64,000 nucleotides of DNA from Chryseobacterium salivictor (GTDB taxonomy: Bacteria; Bacteroidota; Bacteroidia; Flavobacteriales; Weeksellaceae). Both the position numbers and the translations under genes were made by a program. The stretch is from the NCBI RefSeq assembly GCF_004359195.1, contig NZ_CP037954.1, positions 1 through 64,000 on the forward strand. The letters run 5' to 3'. Shown here one piece after another: positions 34,189 to 43,300 of the stretch; positions within the stretch are counted from its first letter, which is position 1; every line of letters begins with the position of its first letter. The notes under the pieces were generated by a model. That model did no database searches. It saw only the letters and a list, made by a program, of their open reading frames with translations, and was not told the DNA's origin.

Positions 34189-35964
34189 ATGAACAAGACC
34201 ATTCAACATATATTTTTCATCGGATTACTATTTTCCTCAACCGCAGTTTTTTCCCAGATCAAAGAAGAGAAATTGATTTTGGACCGAAAGCGTGAACCGG
34301 AAGTAAAGAAAATCGAGAAGAAAAAAACATCCATCGAAGCAGAGAAAAATTATCCGCCGCAGGAAAAATCCGCGAATCCGCCGACGTACGACATTACCAA
34401 TGTTCCGGCGTCTTCAGATTTTAAAACTTCGCTGATTCAGGGAGAAGATATTTCGCCGAAATTCGATGCCGAATATCAGAATAACTATTTCCAGCTTGGA
34501 ATGGGAAATTACGGAAAAATTCTTGCCGACGGAAATATTTCCACCAAACTGGAAAACGGAATGGAAGCCGGTGGCGACGTTCATTTCCTTTCTACAAGCG
34601 GTCTAAAGAAAGTTTATGCCTGGGATTCCAAACAAAGTACTGCGAATATTGGCGCCTTTCTAAATTCTTATGGTGAGAAAGGAAAATTCAGCGTGAATGC
34701 AGATTATGGTTTAAACGATTATAATTATTACGGAATTTATGCATTAGCTCCGGCTTCAAACAATGTCGATTTAAAGCAGAAAACCAACCGTTTTAAAGTA
34801 AACGGTTACTACGATTTTTATTCCAATGAAATCCTGAATGATGTCCGCGTGAAATCTTCTTTCCTGAGCGATCATTTTGGAGCGAAGGAAAATCAGGCTG
34901 AAATTTTGGTGAATTTATCAAAGCACGGCGTAGAATTGCCAAGTTTTGATGATGTGAATTTCAATGCGGATCTGGGTTTAAATTTAGAAACCGTAAAATC
35001 TGATTTTGAATTGCTTACTAAAAATTCCTCTCAATTTCTCAATGCGACTTTAGCACCGAAAATGACTTTCTTTAAAGGAAAATCTTATTTGATCATCGGT
35101 TCGGATTTTTCATTTTTAAATGCAAAGAATTCAAATATGACTTTAGCAGAAGAGGTGAAAAATAATAAAACCTATTGGTTCCCAAAAGCAGAACTGCAGT
35201 TTGCAGCCGCCGATGAATTCAAGTTTTATGCTGGGATTACCGGTGGTTTACAATTAAATACCTACGCCGATTTACTGGAACAAAATCCTTATTTGATCTC
35301 GGACCAGGAATTGCGTGCGACAGAAACAAAATATAAATTCTACTTTGGTTTGCGGGGCGACATTGACCAAAACATCAAATACGATTTCAGCGCAGGATTT
35401 GGGAAAATGAATGATATTCTTTTCTTTAAAGCAAATAATTTGTTTAATGTAGCCGCTGAATATAACCGTTTGCCTTATGATTATGCCAACACTTTTTCAT
35501 CTGTTTACGATAATGGAACGGTGAGTGAGGCAAAAGCGAGTGTGCAATATTTTCCATTGGCGAATTTGGCGCTGGATGCAGAATTAAAGTTTGAGAAATA
35601 TAATCTTGAAAATTATGAGAACATTTACAATAAACCTTTGGTAAAAGCCAGTTTGGGTGGAAAATATTCGATATTGGACAAAAAACTGAATTTGGGAGCG
35701 AAAGCGATTTTTGCGACGGATCAGACAACCAATTCATTTGAAGTAAATCATGAAGCAATTGATCCTAATTTTCGCGCTCTGGAAAACAAAAATGACAAAA
35801 TTGGTGGATTTGCTGATTTAAATTTGTCCGCAGAGTACAAAGTTCACAAAAATTTAAGTATTTTTGCACTCGGAAACAATTTACTCAACACCCAGTATCA
35901 AACTTACAAAGGTTATAAAGTTTTGGGAGCACAGATTTTGGGAGGAGTGAAGATAAGTTTTTAA
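34189..35964 (+). CDS. Outer-membrane beta-barrel protein (TonB-receptor-like)
   Basis: 591 residues from ATG at 34189, chosen because it begins a good signal peptide (MNKTIQHIFFIGLLFSSTAVFSQ). A lysine-rich linker (residues 25-60, KREPEVKKIEKKKTSIEAEK) precedes alternating amphipathic strands to the end, closing with aromatic pairs and a final GVKISF, as barrel proteins do. The last third (LSIFALGNNLLNTQYQTYKGY) reads like the end of TonB-dependent receptors, but no TonB plug domain was recognised, so it may be a plug-less relative. The TPR gene upstream suggests a periplasm and outer-membrane pair. Confidence 0.75.
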   Translation: MNKTIQHIFFIGLLFSSTAVFSQIKEEKLILDRKREPEVKKIEKKKTSIEAEKNYPPQEKSANPPTYDITNVPASSDFKTSLIQGEDISPKFDAEYQNNYFQLGMGNYGKILADGNISTKLENGMEAGGDVHFLSTSGLKKVYAWDSKQSTANIGAFLNSYGEKGKFSVNADYGLNDYNYYGIYALAPASNNVDLKQKTNRFKVNGYYDFYSNEILNDVRVKSSFLSDHFGAKENQAEILVNLSKHGVELPSFDDVNFNADLGLNLETVKSDFELLTKNSSQFLNATLAPKMTFFKGKSYLIIGSDFSFLNAKNSNMTLAEEVKNNKTYWFPKAELQFAAADEFKFYAGITGGLQLNTYADLLEQNPYLISDQELRATETKYKFYFGLRGDIDQNIKYDFSAGFGKMNDILFFKANNLFNVAAEYNRLPYDYANTFSSVYDNGTVSEAKASVQYFPLANLALDAELKFEKYNLENYENIYNKPLVKASLGGKYSILDKKLNLGAKAIFATDQTTNSFEVNHEAIDPNFRALENKNDKIGGFADLNLSAEYKVHKNLSIFALGNNLLNTQYQTYKGYKVLGAQILGGVKISF

Positions 35965-35968
35965 AAAA

Positions 35969-36000
35969 ATGAGCAATGAGCAATATTACTCATTACTCAT
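35969..36000. repeat. Heptad inverted repeat (AATGAGC type)
   Basis: ATGAGCAATGAG (35969-35980) and CTCATTACTCAT (35989-36000) form a 12-pair stem with one mismatch; each arm is itself a seven-base repeat of ATGAGCA. On plus it is followed by A, not T, so it is not an ordinary terminator. It sits six bases before tRNA-Arg. Confidence 0.5.
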
Positions 36001-36006
36001 AAAAAA

Positions 36007-36080
36007 AGGCTGCGTAGTTCAACTGGATAGAATATCAGATTTCGGCTCTGAGGGTTAGGGGTTCGAATCCCTTCGCGGTC
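36007..36080 (+). tRNA. tRNA-Arg (anticodon UCG)
   Basis: A 74-base cloverleaf. Acceptor GGCTGCG pairs with CGCGGTC (two G-T pairs), discriminator A at 36080, CCA not encoded. Anticodon stem TCAGA/TCTGA encloses the loop TTTCGGC, giving UCG (codon CGA). T-arm AGGGG-TTCGAAT-CCCTT is intact, and the D-loop AACTGGATAGA is typical of tRNA-Arg. Confidence 0.92.
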
Positions 36081-36083
36081 ACA

Positions 36084-36118
36084 CAAAAAGGATAAAATTA
36101 ATTTTTTATCCTTTTTTG
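36084..36118 (+). terminator. Terminator of tRNA-Arg
   Basis: AAAAAGGATAAA pairs with TTTATCCTTTTT across a short AT loop, followed by T-rich sequence, four bases after the tRNA. Confidence 0.8.
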
Positions 36119-36176
36119 TTTTTTTAGGAATCTCATTTATTTTACAATTTCAATATTTCTGAAATGCGCAACAAAC

Positions 36177-36210
36177 AAAACGACAAAACCGGTTATGGTT
36201 TTGTCGTTTT
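36177..36210. terminator. Strong hairpin, probable terminator of the ohr operon
   Basis: A perfect 14-pair stem AAAACGACAAAACC/GGTTTTGTCGTTTT with a six-base loop, 74 bases past the ohr stop. On the minus strand it runs into TTTTGTTTGTT. Confidence 0.7.
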
Positions 36211-36284
36211 AATGATAATTAAATCAAGTTATTAATTCAACCTTCGATATATAATAAATGTGTTTTTAAATGAATCTGAAAAGA

Positions 36285-36707
36285 TTAATTATTGGTTACT
36301 GCCAATTTAACCTCAATATTATTTCTTGTCGCATTCGAGTAAGGACAAACCTGATGCGCCTTTTCTGTGAGCGACTGTGCTTCCTCTAGCGAAACGCCGG
36401 GAATATTTACGTCTAATTCTACCGCTAAACCGAAACCGCCGTTTTCAGTTTGACCGATACTTACTTTTGCTTTTACCGAAGTTTCGCCAGTTTCAATCTT
36501 TGATTTTTTGATGACCAAATTCAAAGCGCTGTCGAAACACGCGGCATATCCTGCAGCGAAAAGCATCTCAGGATTAGCAAAACCGTCACTTGCGCCACCT
36601 AAAGATTTCGGAGTTCTAACATCCAATTCTAAAATTCCATTTTCACTTTTAATGTGTCCGTCGCGGCCACCTTTTGCGGTGACGCTTGTTGTATATAATG
36701 TTTTCAC
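36285..36707 (-). CDS. ohr: Organic hydroperoxide resistance protein Ohr (OsmC family)
   Basis: 140 residues. A thiol peroxidase with the two essential cysteines of Ohr: Cys57 in GYAACFDSAL and Cys121 in HQVCPYSNATRNNIEV; Arg16 in GGRDGHIKSENG is also conserved. It reduces organic and fatty-acid hydroperoxides, with lipoylated proteins as donors in other species. Overlaps ohrR by four bases and is the last gene of nitroreductase-ohrR-ohr. Confidence 0.93.
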   Translation of the reverse strand: MKTLYTTSVTAKGGRDGHIKSENGILELDVRTPKSLGGASDGFANPEMLFAAGYAACFDSALNLVIKKSKIETGETSVKAKVSIGQTENGGFGLAVELDVNIPGVSLEEAQSLTEKAHQVCPYSNATRNNIEVKLAVTNN

Positions 36708-37144
36708 TTCTTATTTTCTACTTTGTTTAAAATTTTATCGACTGTCATTTTTAATTCGAGCAGATCTTCATCTGAAAAATTGAGTTTCTCTTTCATCTTG
36801 CCCGGAATTGCACAAGCCAGTTTTTGCAGATCTTTGCCTTCTTGGGTTAAAAAAACTTGCACTACACGCTCATCTTCCTTTTTTCTGTTTCGCTGTAAAA
36901 AAGATTTTGCTTCCAGTCTTTTTAATAAAGGCGTCAAAGTTCCACTGTCCAGATACAGTTTTTCACCGATTTGATTTACCGTTAAACCTTCTTCTTCCCA
37001 AAGTACCATCATCACTAAATACTGAGAATAGGTAATATCCAGTCTATCTAAAAACGGCCGGTACATTCCCGTAATCTCTTTGGCGATGACGTACAGCGGA
37101 AAACAAATTTGATTTCCCAATTTTGGAGTATCCTGATTTTCCAT
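36704..37144 (-). CDS. ohrR: MarR-family peroxide-sensing repressor OhrR
   Basis: 146 residues. Winged-helix MarR protein with the redox cysteine Cys14 in QICFPLYV, the place used by OhrR to sense organic hydroperoxides. The helix-turn-helix is LTVNQIGEKLYLDSGTLTPLLKRLEAKSFLQR and the wing RKKEDERVVQVFLT. Overlap with ohr and the dyad at 37863 in front of the operon make autoregulation likely. Confidence 0.9.
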   Translation of the reverse strand: MENQDTPKLGNQICFPLYVIAKEITGMYRPFLDRLDITYSQYLVMMVLWEEEGLTVNQIGEKLYLDSGTLTPLLKRLEAKSFLQRNRKKEDERVVQVFLTQEGKDLQKLACAIPGKMKEKLNFSDEDLLELKMTVDKILNKVENKK

Positions 37145-37173
37145 AAGGCAAAAAGAAGGTTTAATTAAATAAC

Positions 37174-37806
37174 TTATTTTTGAATGATAAATTCCTCCAT
37201 CGGAATTCTCACTTTTTTCATGTGAGAAAGATAATCTTTTTCGATGTCTCTATAGCCTAAATATAAAAGACTGACACTTTTTAAACCCAGTTCTTTCAAA
37301 CCTAAAATTTCATCTACAACCTCATTGCTGAAACCTTCGGCTGGTGTGCTGTCAATCTTTAATTCTGCAGCTTGAGCCATCGCTAAACCAAGAGCAATAT
37401 ATGTTTGACGAGCGGTATGAGCAAAATTTTCATCCGCAGTTTGAGCGTTATAAATTTCTTTCAGTTTATCGGTATAACTGCCGAATCTTCCTCTTGGTAA
37501 TTCTCTCACATCGGTGTGGTAATCGTAAACTTTATCGATTTTTTCATCAGAGTAACGGTCCCAAGCTGCAAAAACAAGAACGTGAGAAGAATCTCTCATC
37601 ACTTCAGGATTCAGCGCGCCCTTCACCATTTTTTCTTTCAGTTCCTGATTTTCTACCACAATCACCCGGAAAGGCTGTAATCCCGATGAAGTTGGCGCCA
37701 GTCTGGCCGCTTCTAATATTTTATTTAAATCTTGCTCAGATACTTTTTTTGCAGGATCGTAAGCTTTTACGGCATGTCTCCATTTTAAATCTTCCAGTAA
37801 TGACAT
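37174..37806 (-). CDS. NAD(P)H-dependent nitroreductase (NfsB-like)
   Basis: 210 residues, FMN-binding nitroreductase family. N-terminal WRHAVKAYDP and APTSSGLQPFRVIVVEN carry the FMN phosphate-binding residues; AHTARQTYIALGLAMAQAAEL and the EILGLKELGLKSVSLLYLGYRD region are typical of NfsB. It reduces quinones, nitro compounds or flavins. Leading a peroxide-response operon, it probably serves in redox detoxification. The promoter and operator at 37843-37874 lie immediately upstream. Confidence 0.9.
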   Translation of the reverse strand: MSLLEDLKWRHAVKAYDPAKKVSEQDLNKILEAARLAPTSSGLQPFRVIVVENQELKEKMVKGALNPEVMRDSSHVLVFAAWDRYSDEKIDKVYDYHTDVRELPRGRFGSYTDKLKEIYNAQTADENFAHTARQTYIALGLAMAQAAELKIDSTPAEGFSNEVVDEILGLKELGLKSVSLLYLGYRDIEKDYLSHMKKVRIPMEEFIIQK

Positions 37807-37842
37807 ATTTTGTATTTTAAATGATTATGTATTTTCGAACTG

Positions 37843-37874
37843 CAAATATAGCAAACAATTATATTGTGCGCAAT
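37843..37874 (-). promoter_or_regulatory. Promoter and probable OhrR operator of the nitroreductase-ohrR-ohr operon
   Basis: Minus strand TTG (37871-37873), 20 bases, TATATTTG (37843-37850). The near-palindrome ATTGTGCGCAAT (37863-37874), in turn flanked by AATT on both sides, covers the -33 box, where a MarR-type repressor would block polymerase. Confidence 0.65.
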
Positions 37875-37969
37875 TTAATTATGATTAAATTCTTACTGTG
37901 AATTTCCGCTGTCTTTCGTGGTTTTCTTAAATAGGGTTATTTCGCCCTTTTTAGATTAATTAAATTTTC

Positions 37970-37977
37970 TAAATTTG
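37970..37977 (+). promoter_or_regulatory. -7 element of the delta-60-repeat protein gene
   Basis: TAAATTTG, full TAnnTTTG match, 16 bases before the ATG. No convincing -33 box. Confidence 0.45.
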
Positions 37978-37993
37978 CATACACACAAATGCT

Positions 37994-39415
37994 ATGAAAA
38001 AATTTACCTTTTTTCTGATTACCCTATGCGGTATTCAGATATTTCCGCAGATTACTATCACAAAGGATAGTTCATTCGGAAACAACGGCGTCTTCACTGC
38101 CAACTTCCATTCCAACCAAAACGTTCTCAACAGTAATGTTCTGGTTTTGCCCAATAATGCGATGCTGTACATTATTAATACCGCGAACAGGAATTATATC
38201 CTCAAGCTGCATCCGAACGGGACTTTAGATTCAGATTTTGCTGACAATGGCAGGTTGGAATTCGGAGAAAATAATTTTCTCAATGCTGTTTTACAAGGCA
38301 ATAAAATAATCGTTTATTTGGGGCCAAAACCGCTTGATTATAATACTTACGGAGATTCGAAAATCTTGAGATACCATCTCAACGGAACGCTGGACAGCAC
38401 TTTTGGGAACAGCGGCGTTATCAATGAAGTTACGGAAAGTACAAATCCACAATCACTGAGCGTTTTGGTTCTTGAGGATCAAAGTTTAGTGGTGACCAAT
38501 TCCAACAGTATTTATCCGAAAAAATTTACAGTTGATGGCCGGCTAGATACTGGGTTTGGAAGTAATGGCGAAATAATTTATAATTATTACTTTCCGCTTG
38601 GCCAGTCCTCGACCGGAAAAATTGCCACGTGTGATGTGAGTTCTCTTTCTTCCTCGGTGTATTCATTTTATAACCTCAATGCTCTGACTGCTAACACTGT
38701 CTTGAATTTAAATGAGAAAGAATGCCACCAATACAATGGTTTTCCGTTGCAGAACAAAACCAATACCTCTACAAGAATGACCAGCAGTGGAATGGTGTAT
38801 TCCGTTTTTCAATATCAGAATTATCCGCTTCCGGATTTCAGCAGACTGGTGGTGATCAGGAATGAGCAGTTAGATCCTGATTTTAATGGAAAAGGGTTTG
38901 TGACTTCTGAGAACTATGAGCAATTTTTAGATTCGGGTTTTGCTGATAATGTATTTTTCATATTAAATCAGAAAGGAAATGAAAAAGCGCTCAAGGCCTA
39001 TTCTCAAAGCGGAACTTCTTTAAAAATTAACAGCCAGAGAGATTTTAATCTTCTTTCGGGGCACGAAATTGAGATCAAAGACAATTATATTTTAGTGAAT
39101 TCTATACTTCCCGATGATCATCAAAATCTGGTCCGGGTGAAAATAGAAAAATTTTTAATCTCAAAAGAACAGCTTTCGACTTCTAATAATACACTTAAGA
39201 AGATAGAAGTAGAAAATCCCATCAAAGATTTTTTAAATATTACATATGCCGAAAACGCTGAAAGTTTTGAGATTTACAATGTGGAAGGAAGAAAAATTTT
39301 AGCTTCCCGAAATTTTAAAAACATCAATACTGCAAATCTTCCAAAAGGAAATTACATCCTAAAAATGAGTATGAAAAACGGAGAAATATTTTCAAAAAAA
39401 CTCATTAAGAATTAA
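37994..39415 (+). CDS. Type IX-secreted protein with delta-60-like repeats
   Basis: 473 residues. Signal peptide MKKFTFFLITLCGIQIFPQ. The body has repeats of the pattern G-x-LD-x-x-F-x-x-x-G (GTLDSDFADNGRL, GTLDSTFGNSGV, GRLDTGFGSNGEI, LDPDFNGKGFV), as in the delta-60 family that folds as beta-propeller blades. The last 70 residues (NPIKDFLNITY, EIYNVEGRKIL, LPKGNYILKM, KKLIKN) are a type A Por secretion tail, so it should cross the outer membrane and be surface-attached or released. Ligand or activity unknown. Confidence 0.85.
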   Translation: MKKFTFFLITLCGIQIFPQITITKDSSFGNNGVFTANFHSNQNVLNSNVLVLPNNAMLYIINTANRNYILKLHPNGTLDSDFADNGRLEFGENNFLNAVLQGNKIIVYLGPKPLDYNTYGDSKILRYHLNGTLDSTFGNSGVINEVTESTNPQSLSVLVLEDQSLVVTNSNSIYPKKFTVDGRLDTGFGSNGEIIYNYYFPLGQSSTGKIATCDVSSLSSSVYSFYNLNALTANTVLNLNEKECHQYNGFPLQNKTNTSTRMTSSGMVYSVFQYQNYPLPDFSRLVVIRNEQLDPDFNGKGFVTSENYEQFLDSGFADNVFFILNQKGNEKALKAYSQSGTSLKINSQRDFNLLSGHEIEIKDNYILVNSILPDDHQNLVRVKIEKFLISKEQLSTSNNTLKKIEVENPIKDFLNITYAENAESFEIYNVEGRKILASRNFKNINTANLPKGNYILKMSMKNGEIFSKKLIKN

Positions 39416-39480
39416 AACCGTTCTTTTAATTATAATTTTAAACTTAATATTTAAAATTCATTTCAAAATTTTATCAAACA

Positions 39481-39510
39481 AAAAACCGCCTGAAAAATTC
39501 GGACGGTTTA
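39481..39510. terminator. Terminator between the repeat-protein gene and transaldolase
   Basis: AAACCGCC...GGACGGTTT forms an imperfect stem; on minus it follows the transaldolase stop by about 20 bases and runs into TTTTTTG. Confidence 0.6.
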
Positions 39511-39530
39511 CTCTTTTAAATAAAAATATT

Positions 39531-40184
39531 TTATCCCATTTTTTTAGCATCAGCAACAAACTGCGCTAAACCTTTATCGGTCAATGGATGATTTAATAAA
39601 TTAAGAATCGAATCTAATGGCGAAGTGATCACATCGGCACCGATTTTTGCACAGTTGATGATATGCATTGGCGACCGAATCGACGCTGCAAGAATTTCTG
39701 TATCAAACATATAGTTATCGAAAATAATTCTGATTTCTTCGATCAGGTTCATGCCGTCTACTGAAATATCATCTAATCTTCCGAGGAAAGGAGAAACGTA
39801 ATTCGCTCCAGCTTTTGCTGCCAATAAAGCTTGACCGGCCGAGAAAATCAAAGTACAGTTGGTTTTAATTCCTTTGTTGGAGAAATATTTCAACGCTTTA
39901 ATACCGTCTTTAATCATTGGAATTTTCACCACGATATTTGGGTGAATTGCTGCTAATTCATCGCCTTCCTTAATCATTTCTTCATAAGTGGTACTCAGAA
40001 CTTCGGCAGAGATATCTCCGTCAACAATTTCGCAAATGGTTTTGTAATGGTTCAAAATTGCGTCTTTCCCACTGATTCCTTCTTTGGCCATCAGTGATGG
40101 ATTGGTGGTAACTCCATCTAAAATCCCTAAATCCTGTGCTTCTTTAATTTGCTCCAGATTAGCAGTGTCGATAAAAAATTTCAT
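39531..40184 (-). CDS. tal: Transaldolase (small TalC/Fsa-type)
   Basis: 217 residues, the short aldolase-barrel family. Schiff-base lysine is Lys87 in NIVVKIPM; the N-terminal [14 protein letters not shown] and GVTTNPSL are diagnostic. Residues DISAEVLST carry the glutamate seen in true transaldolases rather than the glutamine of fructose-6-phosphate aldolase, so pentose phosphate transaldolase is favoured. A TACCTTTG -7 box lies about 27 bases upstream of the ATG (minus strand, near 40204-40211). Confidence 0.9.
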   Translation of the reverse strand: MKFFIDTANLEQIKEAQDLGILDGVTTNPSLMAKEGISGKDAILNHYKTICEIVDGDISAEVLSTTYEEMIKEGDELAAIHPNIVVKIPMIKDGIKALKYFSNKGIKTNCTLIFSAGQALLAAKAGANYVSPFLGRLDDISVDGMNLIEEIRIIFDNYMFDTEILAASIRSPMHIINCAKIGADVITSPLDSILNLLNHPLTDKGLAQFVADAKKMG

Positions 40185-40382
40185 ATTACTTTTTGTTTTC
40201 GCAAAGGTAAGATTTTCGGGTGCAACAGGAAAATGATTTTGATCTTAAATCGGGGTAAAAATTGGTAAACCATAAAAATAATCTGAGTTATCTGGCGCAA
40301 AAGTTATTGCAGGAATTTCAATTTACTCTTCTTCAGTAACACAGAATCAATTCTGCAGTTTTTGCATTTAAATTTTCCACGT

Positions 40383-43300
40383 TTAATTTCTATTTTTCAT
40401 CAGAATCCAACCTTGGCGCTGCTCAGCTTTTTGTGTGACTGCATCATACCACGAAATAACGTACCAGTAAGTAGAAGTTGGTAACGTTCTTCCGTTCGCT
40501 TTTCCGTCCCATTCCGTTTTAGTGGGATTGGTGGATTCAAAAACTTTCGTTCCGTTTCGGTCAACGATCAGAATCGATACCTCCTGCATTTTCGCTAGAT
40601 TTTCGATTTTCCAGACGTCATTAATACCATCGGCATTGGGCGTAAACGTATTATTGATTTTTATAAAGTAAACCGTTTTTGGCGGACCTAAGCAGCCTGC
40701 CGCCGATTTAACCTGAATTACATAAGAGGATGCCGCAGGATTCTGCAAAATATTTGAACTTTGAGCAACTCCGTTAAAATAGTATTGATAAGGTTTTGCA
40801 CCTCCTTCCGCAATAACTTCGATCGAATTATTGGTTTGGTTGACAACCTGAATTTTGGGTTGATTTTCATCGGAAATCGTGAAGTTGTGAGTGTAAGAAC
40901 AGCCATTAGCGTTTGTTAATACAACGGAATAATTTCCAGTTTTTGAAAAGTTGACCGTTCTTGTGGTTTCACCTGTGCTCCATTTATACATCACATTTTC
41001 AGAACCGGCATCTACGAGAATAGTTTCGCCAAAACAAATCATGTATTTGTTTAAAAGCGACATCGATTTTGTGGGCGTATTGACTTTTAAATTAATTTTC
41101 GCAGTAGACGGACAGAAACCAGCAACCGTAATTCGAACATAAACTGTCTGCGCGAAAGGCGTTTCGTTGGTATAATCCGAACTGATATTCTGAGTGAACC
41201 CGGAATCTTTAAAATACTCAAAAGTGGCGGAAGAATTTGTAAATTCAGCTTTTTTTGAATCTAAATTAAAAGCGGTTTTCCCGTCAAAATCGATATCGCA
41301 AAGAATATAATCTGCTTCGGACTGCATCAGGACAGAACTTCCGCCCTTAACAAAAGTAACGGTTTGGTGATCAGAAACACAGCCGGTCGCATTATCTTTA
41401 ATAAAAAAGTCAACGCTTTTCGGCAACACTGAAAGATTAAAACTGGCAGGAAGCGGACTGCCTGAAAGATCCGTAAAAGTATAATTTACTGGATTACTGA
41501 TTGCTTTATTTTTAAAATCCTGCAAGGAATAGGTTGTTTCGGCACAAAGTAAAATCGAAGAAGTTATTGCAACAGGTTTTAGATTATATGATAAGCTGAA
41601 AGAAACCGAATCGCTGCAAGTCGTATTATAAATCACTTTAATATAAGGATTTGGCCCATAAACCGATTCATCATAAGCTGTAATTTGGCTACCCACGAGT
41701 AGATCTCCATTGGGTGCGTGGTATTCTAAAGTTACAGTGATGGGCGCTGCTACAGTTACTAGGTCACTTACGTTTTGTTTTAAATTAAATATTGTATTTC
41801 CCTGACAATTACTTTTAGGAATTGAAGTAAGGAGTAAAGTGGGTTTTGCATAAACCAAAAGGCTAGCCGAAGGATGATCAGGCGAAACACAACCTGTGAC
41901 ATTATCTACCACACGAACGTAAACAGTCTTCGATCCTACTGCGTTATCATTCAGAAATAAATCATTGTCATAAATTGCACCATTTAAAGTGTTATGATAA
42001 GTAACCGTAACGTTTCCAGAATTAATTTCAGGTTTTAAAGAATTTAAATTAAAAGGAGAAAAAGAGCTTGAGCATTGCGGCGCAAGTTGTGTTGTAGGAG
42101 CATTTGCAATAACTTTCGCATCTTCAGTGAAAATAAGGGTAGAAATAGTGTTACAAGATCCTGTACTTACATTTTTAGGAACTATTTTCACCCAAACTTT
42201 TGGAAATTGTCTGGGATTAATAATTGAGTTTATTGAATAGTTGATTCCATCAGTAGAATATTGATAATCAAACACAGAAAAATTAGAACCTGCCAGATCC
42301 TGCAAATATTGGGAAATATCTACGGAAGTTTCACCAAAACAAAATCTTTTTGTTAAATTATTAGCAGCCACTGGTAATGAATCGAACCGAAGATCAAAAT
42401 TTCTCAAAACTGTACAATCAGAAACTGGATCATTAGCATAAATTCCAACTGTTCTTGTTGTATTTGCATATATAATAAAATTCGTAGGATCTGCAACTGG
42501 AGTTACCCCATCAATGAACTGTAAGGTATAATTAGAACCTGGAGGATAGTAATCATATAAATTAATTATTTTAGATGTCGCTCCCGTATTGTCACAATAT
42601 TTGAGAGAAACATTATTTGGGTTAAAAGGCGGAATCGTAGAATTTAAATTAACGGGAACAGAATCAGAATCTACGGAACATATAGGCAAAGTTTTCCGGG
42701 TAGCCCGTACAAAATAACTTCCATTTTGTGTTGCATAATAAGAATTTCCTGTACCGAGAGCTGTTGCATTTCCGACGCGATACCATTCAAAATTTAAATC
42801 GGGATCATTCGGAACCGTCATCGAAACGCCACTCACACAGGCAGCTCCAGCGTTATAAGAAATCATAGGTTTTGCAATTTTCTTAAATATCACCTGATCA
42901 GAAACCATCGCGCCAACCTGCGCTCCCGAAGGATCGTGATACGTAACTTCAACTTTCAGAATATCGCCATCATTAGGAGAGAAATTGAGTAAAGTATTGG
43001 TAGTTTCTCCCAATAAAGTTGCGTTTTGAAACCATTTAAAAACTGGGGTTAAATTTTGATTCGGGGTGAAAAGCCAAGCTTTACCTTCACTTTTCCACGG
43101 CCCGTTATTATAATTTTCTCCTGAAATACTGTGTGTAGGAACTTTAAATTTAATCGCATCATCATTTTGTATCCCAAGGATTGCATTATACGTAATTTCC
43201 GATTTATTATTGACATAAATTACTATTCTTCCGTCCTCCAGGAGCAAAATATAACTGTAATATCCTGTACTCGAAATACCGCCTGTTCCGTTGGTTCTAA

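Noticed and set aside
35969..36000. Hairpin before tRNA-Arg as a terminator of the barrel gene
   Set aside because: The plus strand has A after the stem instead of T; better explained as a heptad inverted repeat.
40342..40355. CAGAAT/ATTCTG palindrome as a terminator of the type B secreted protein gene
   Set aside because: The stem is short and no T-run follows on the minus strand.
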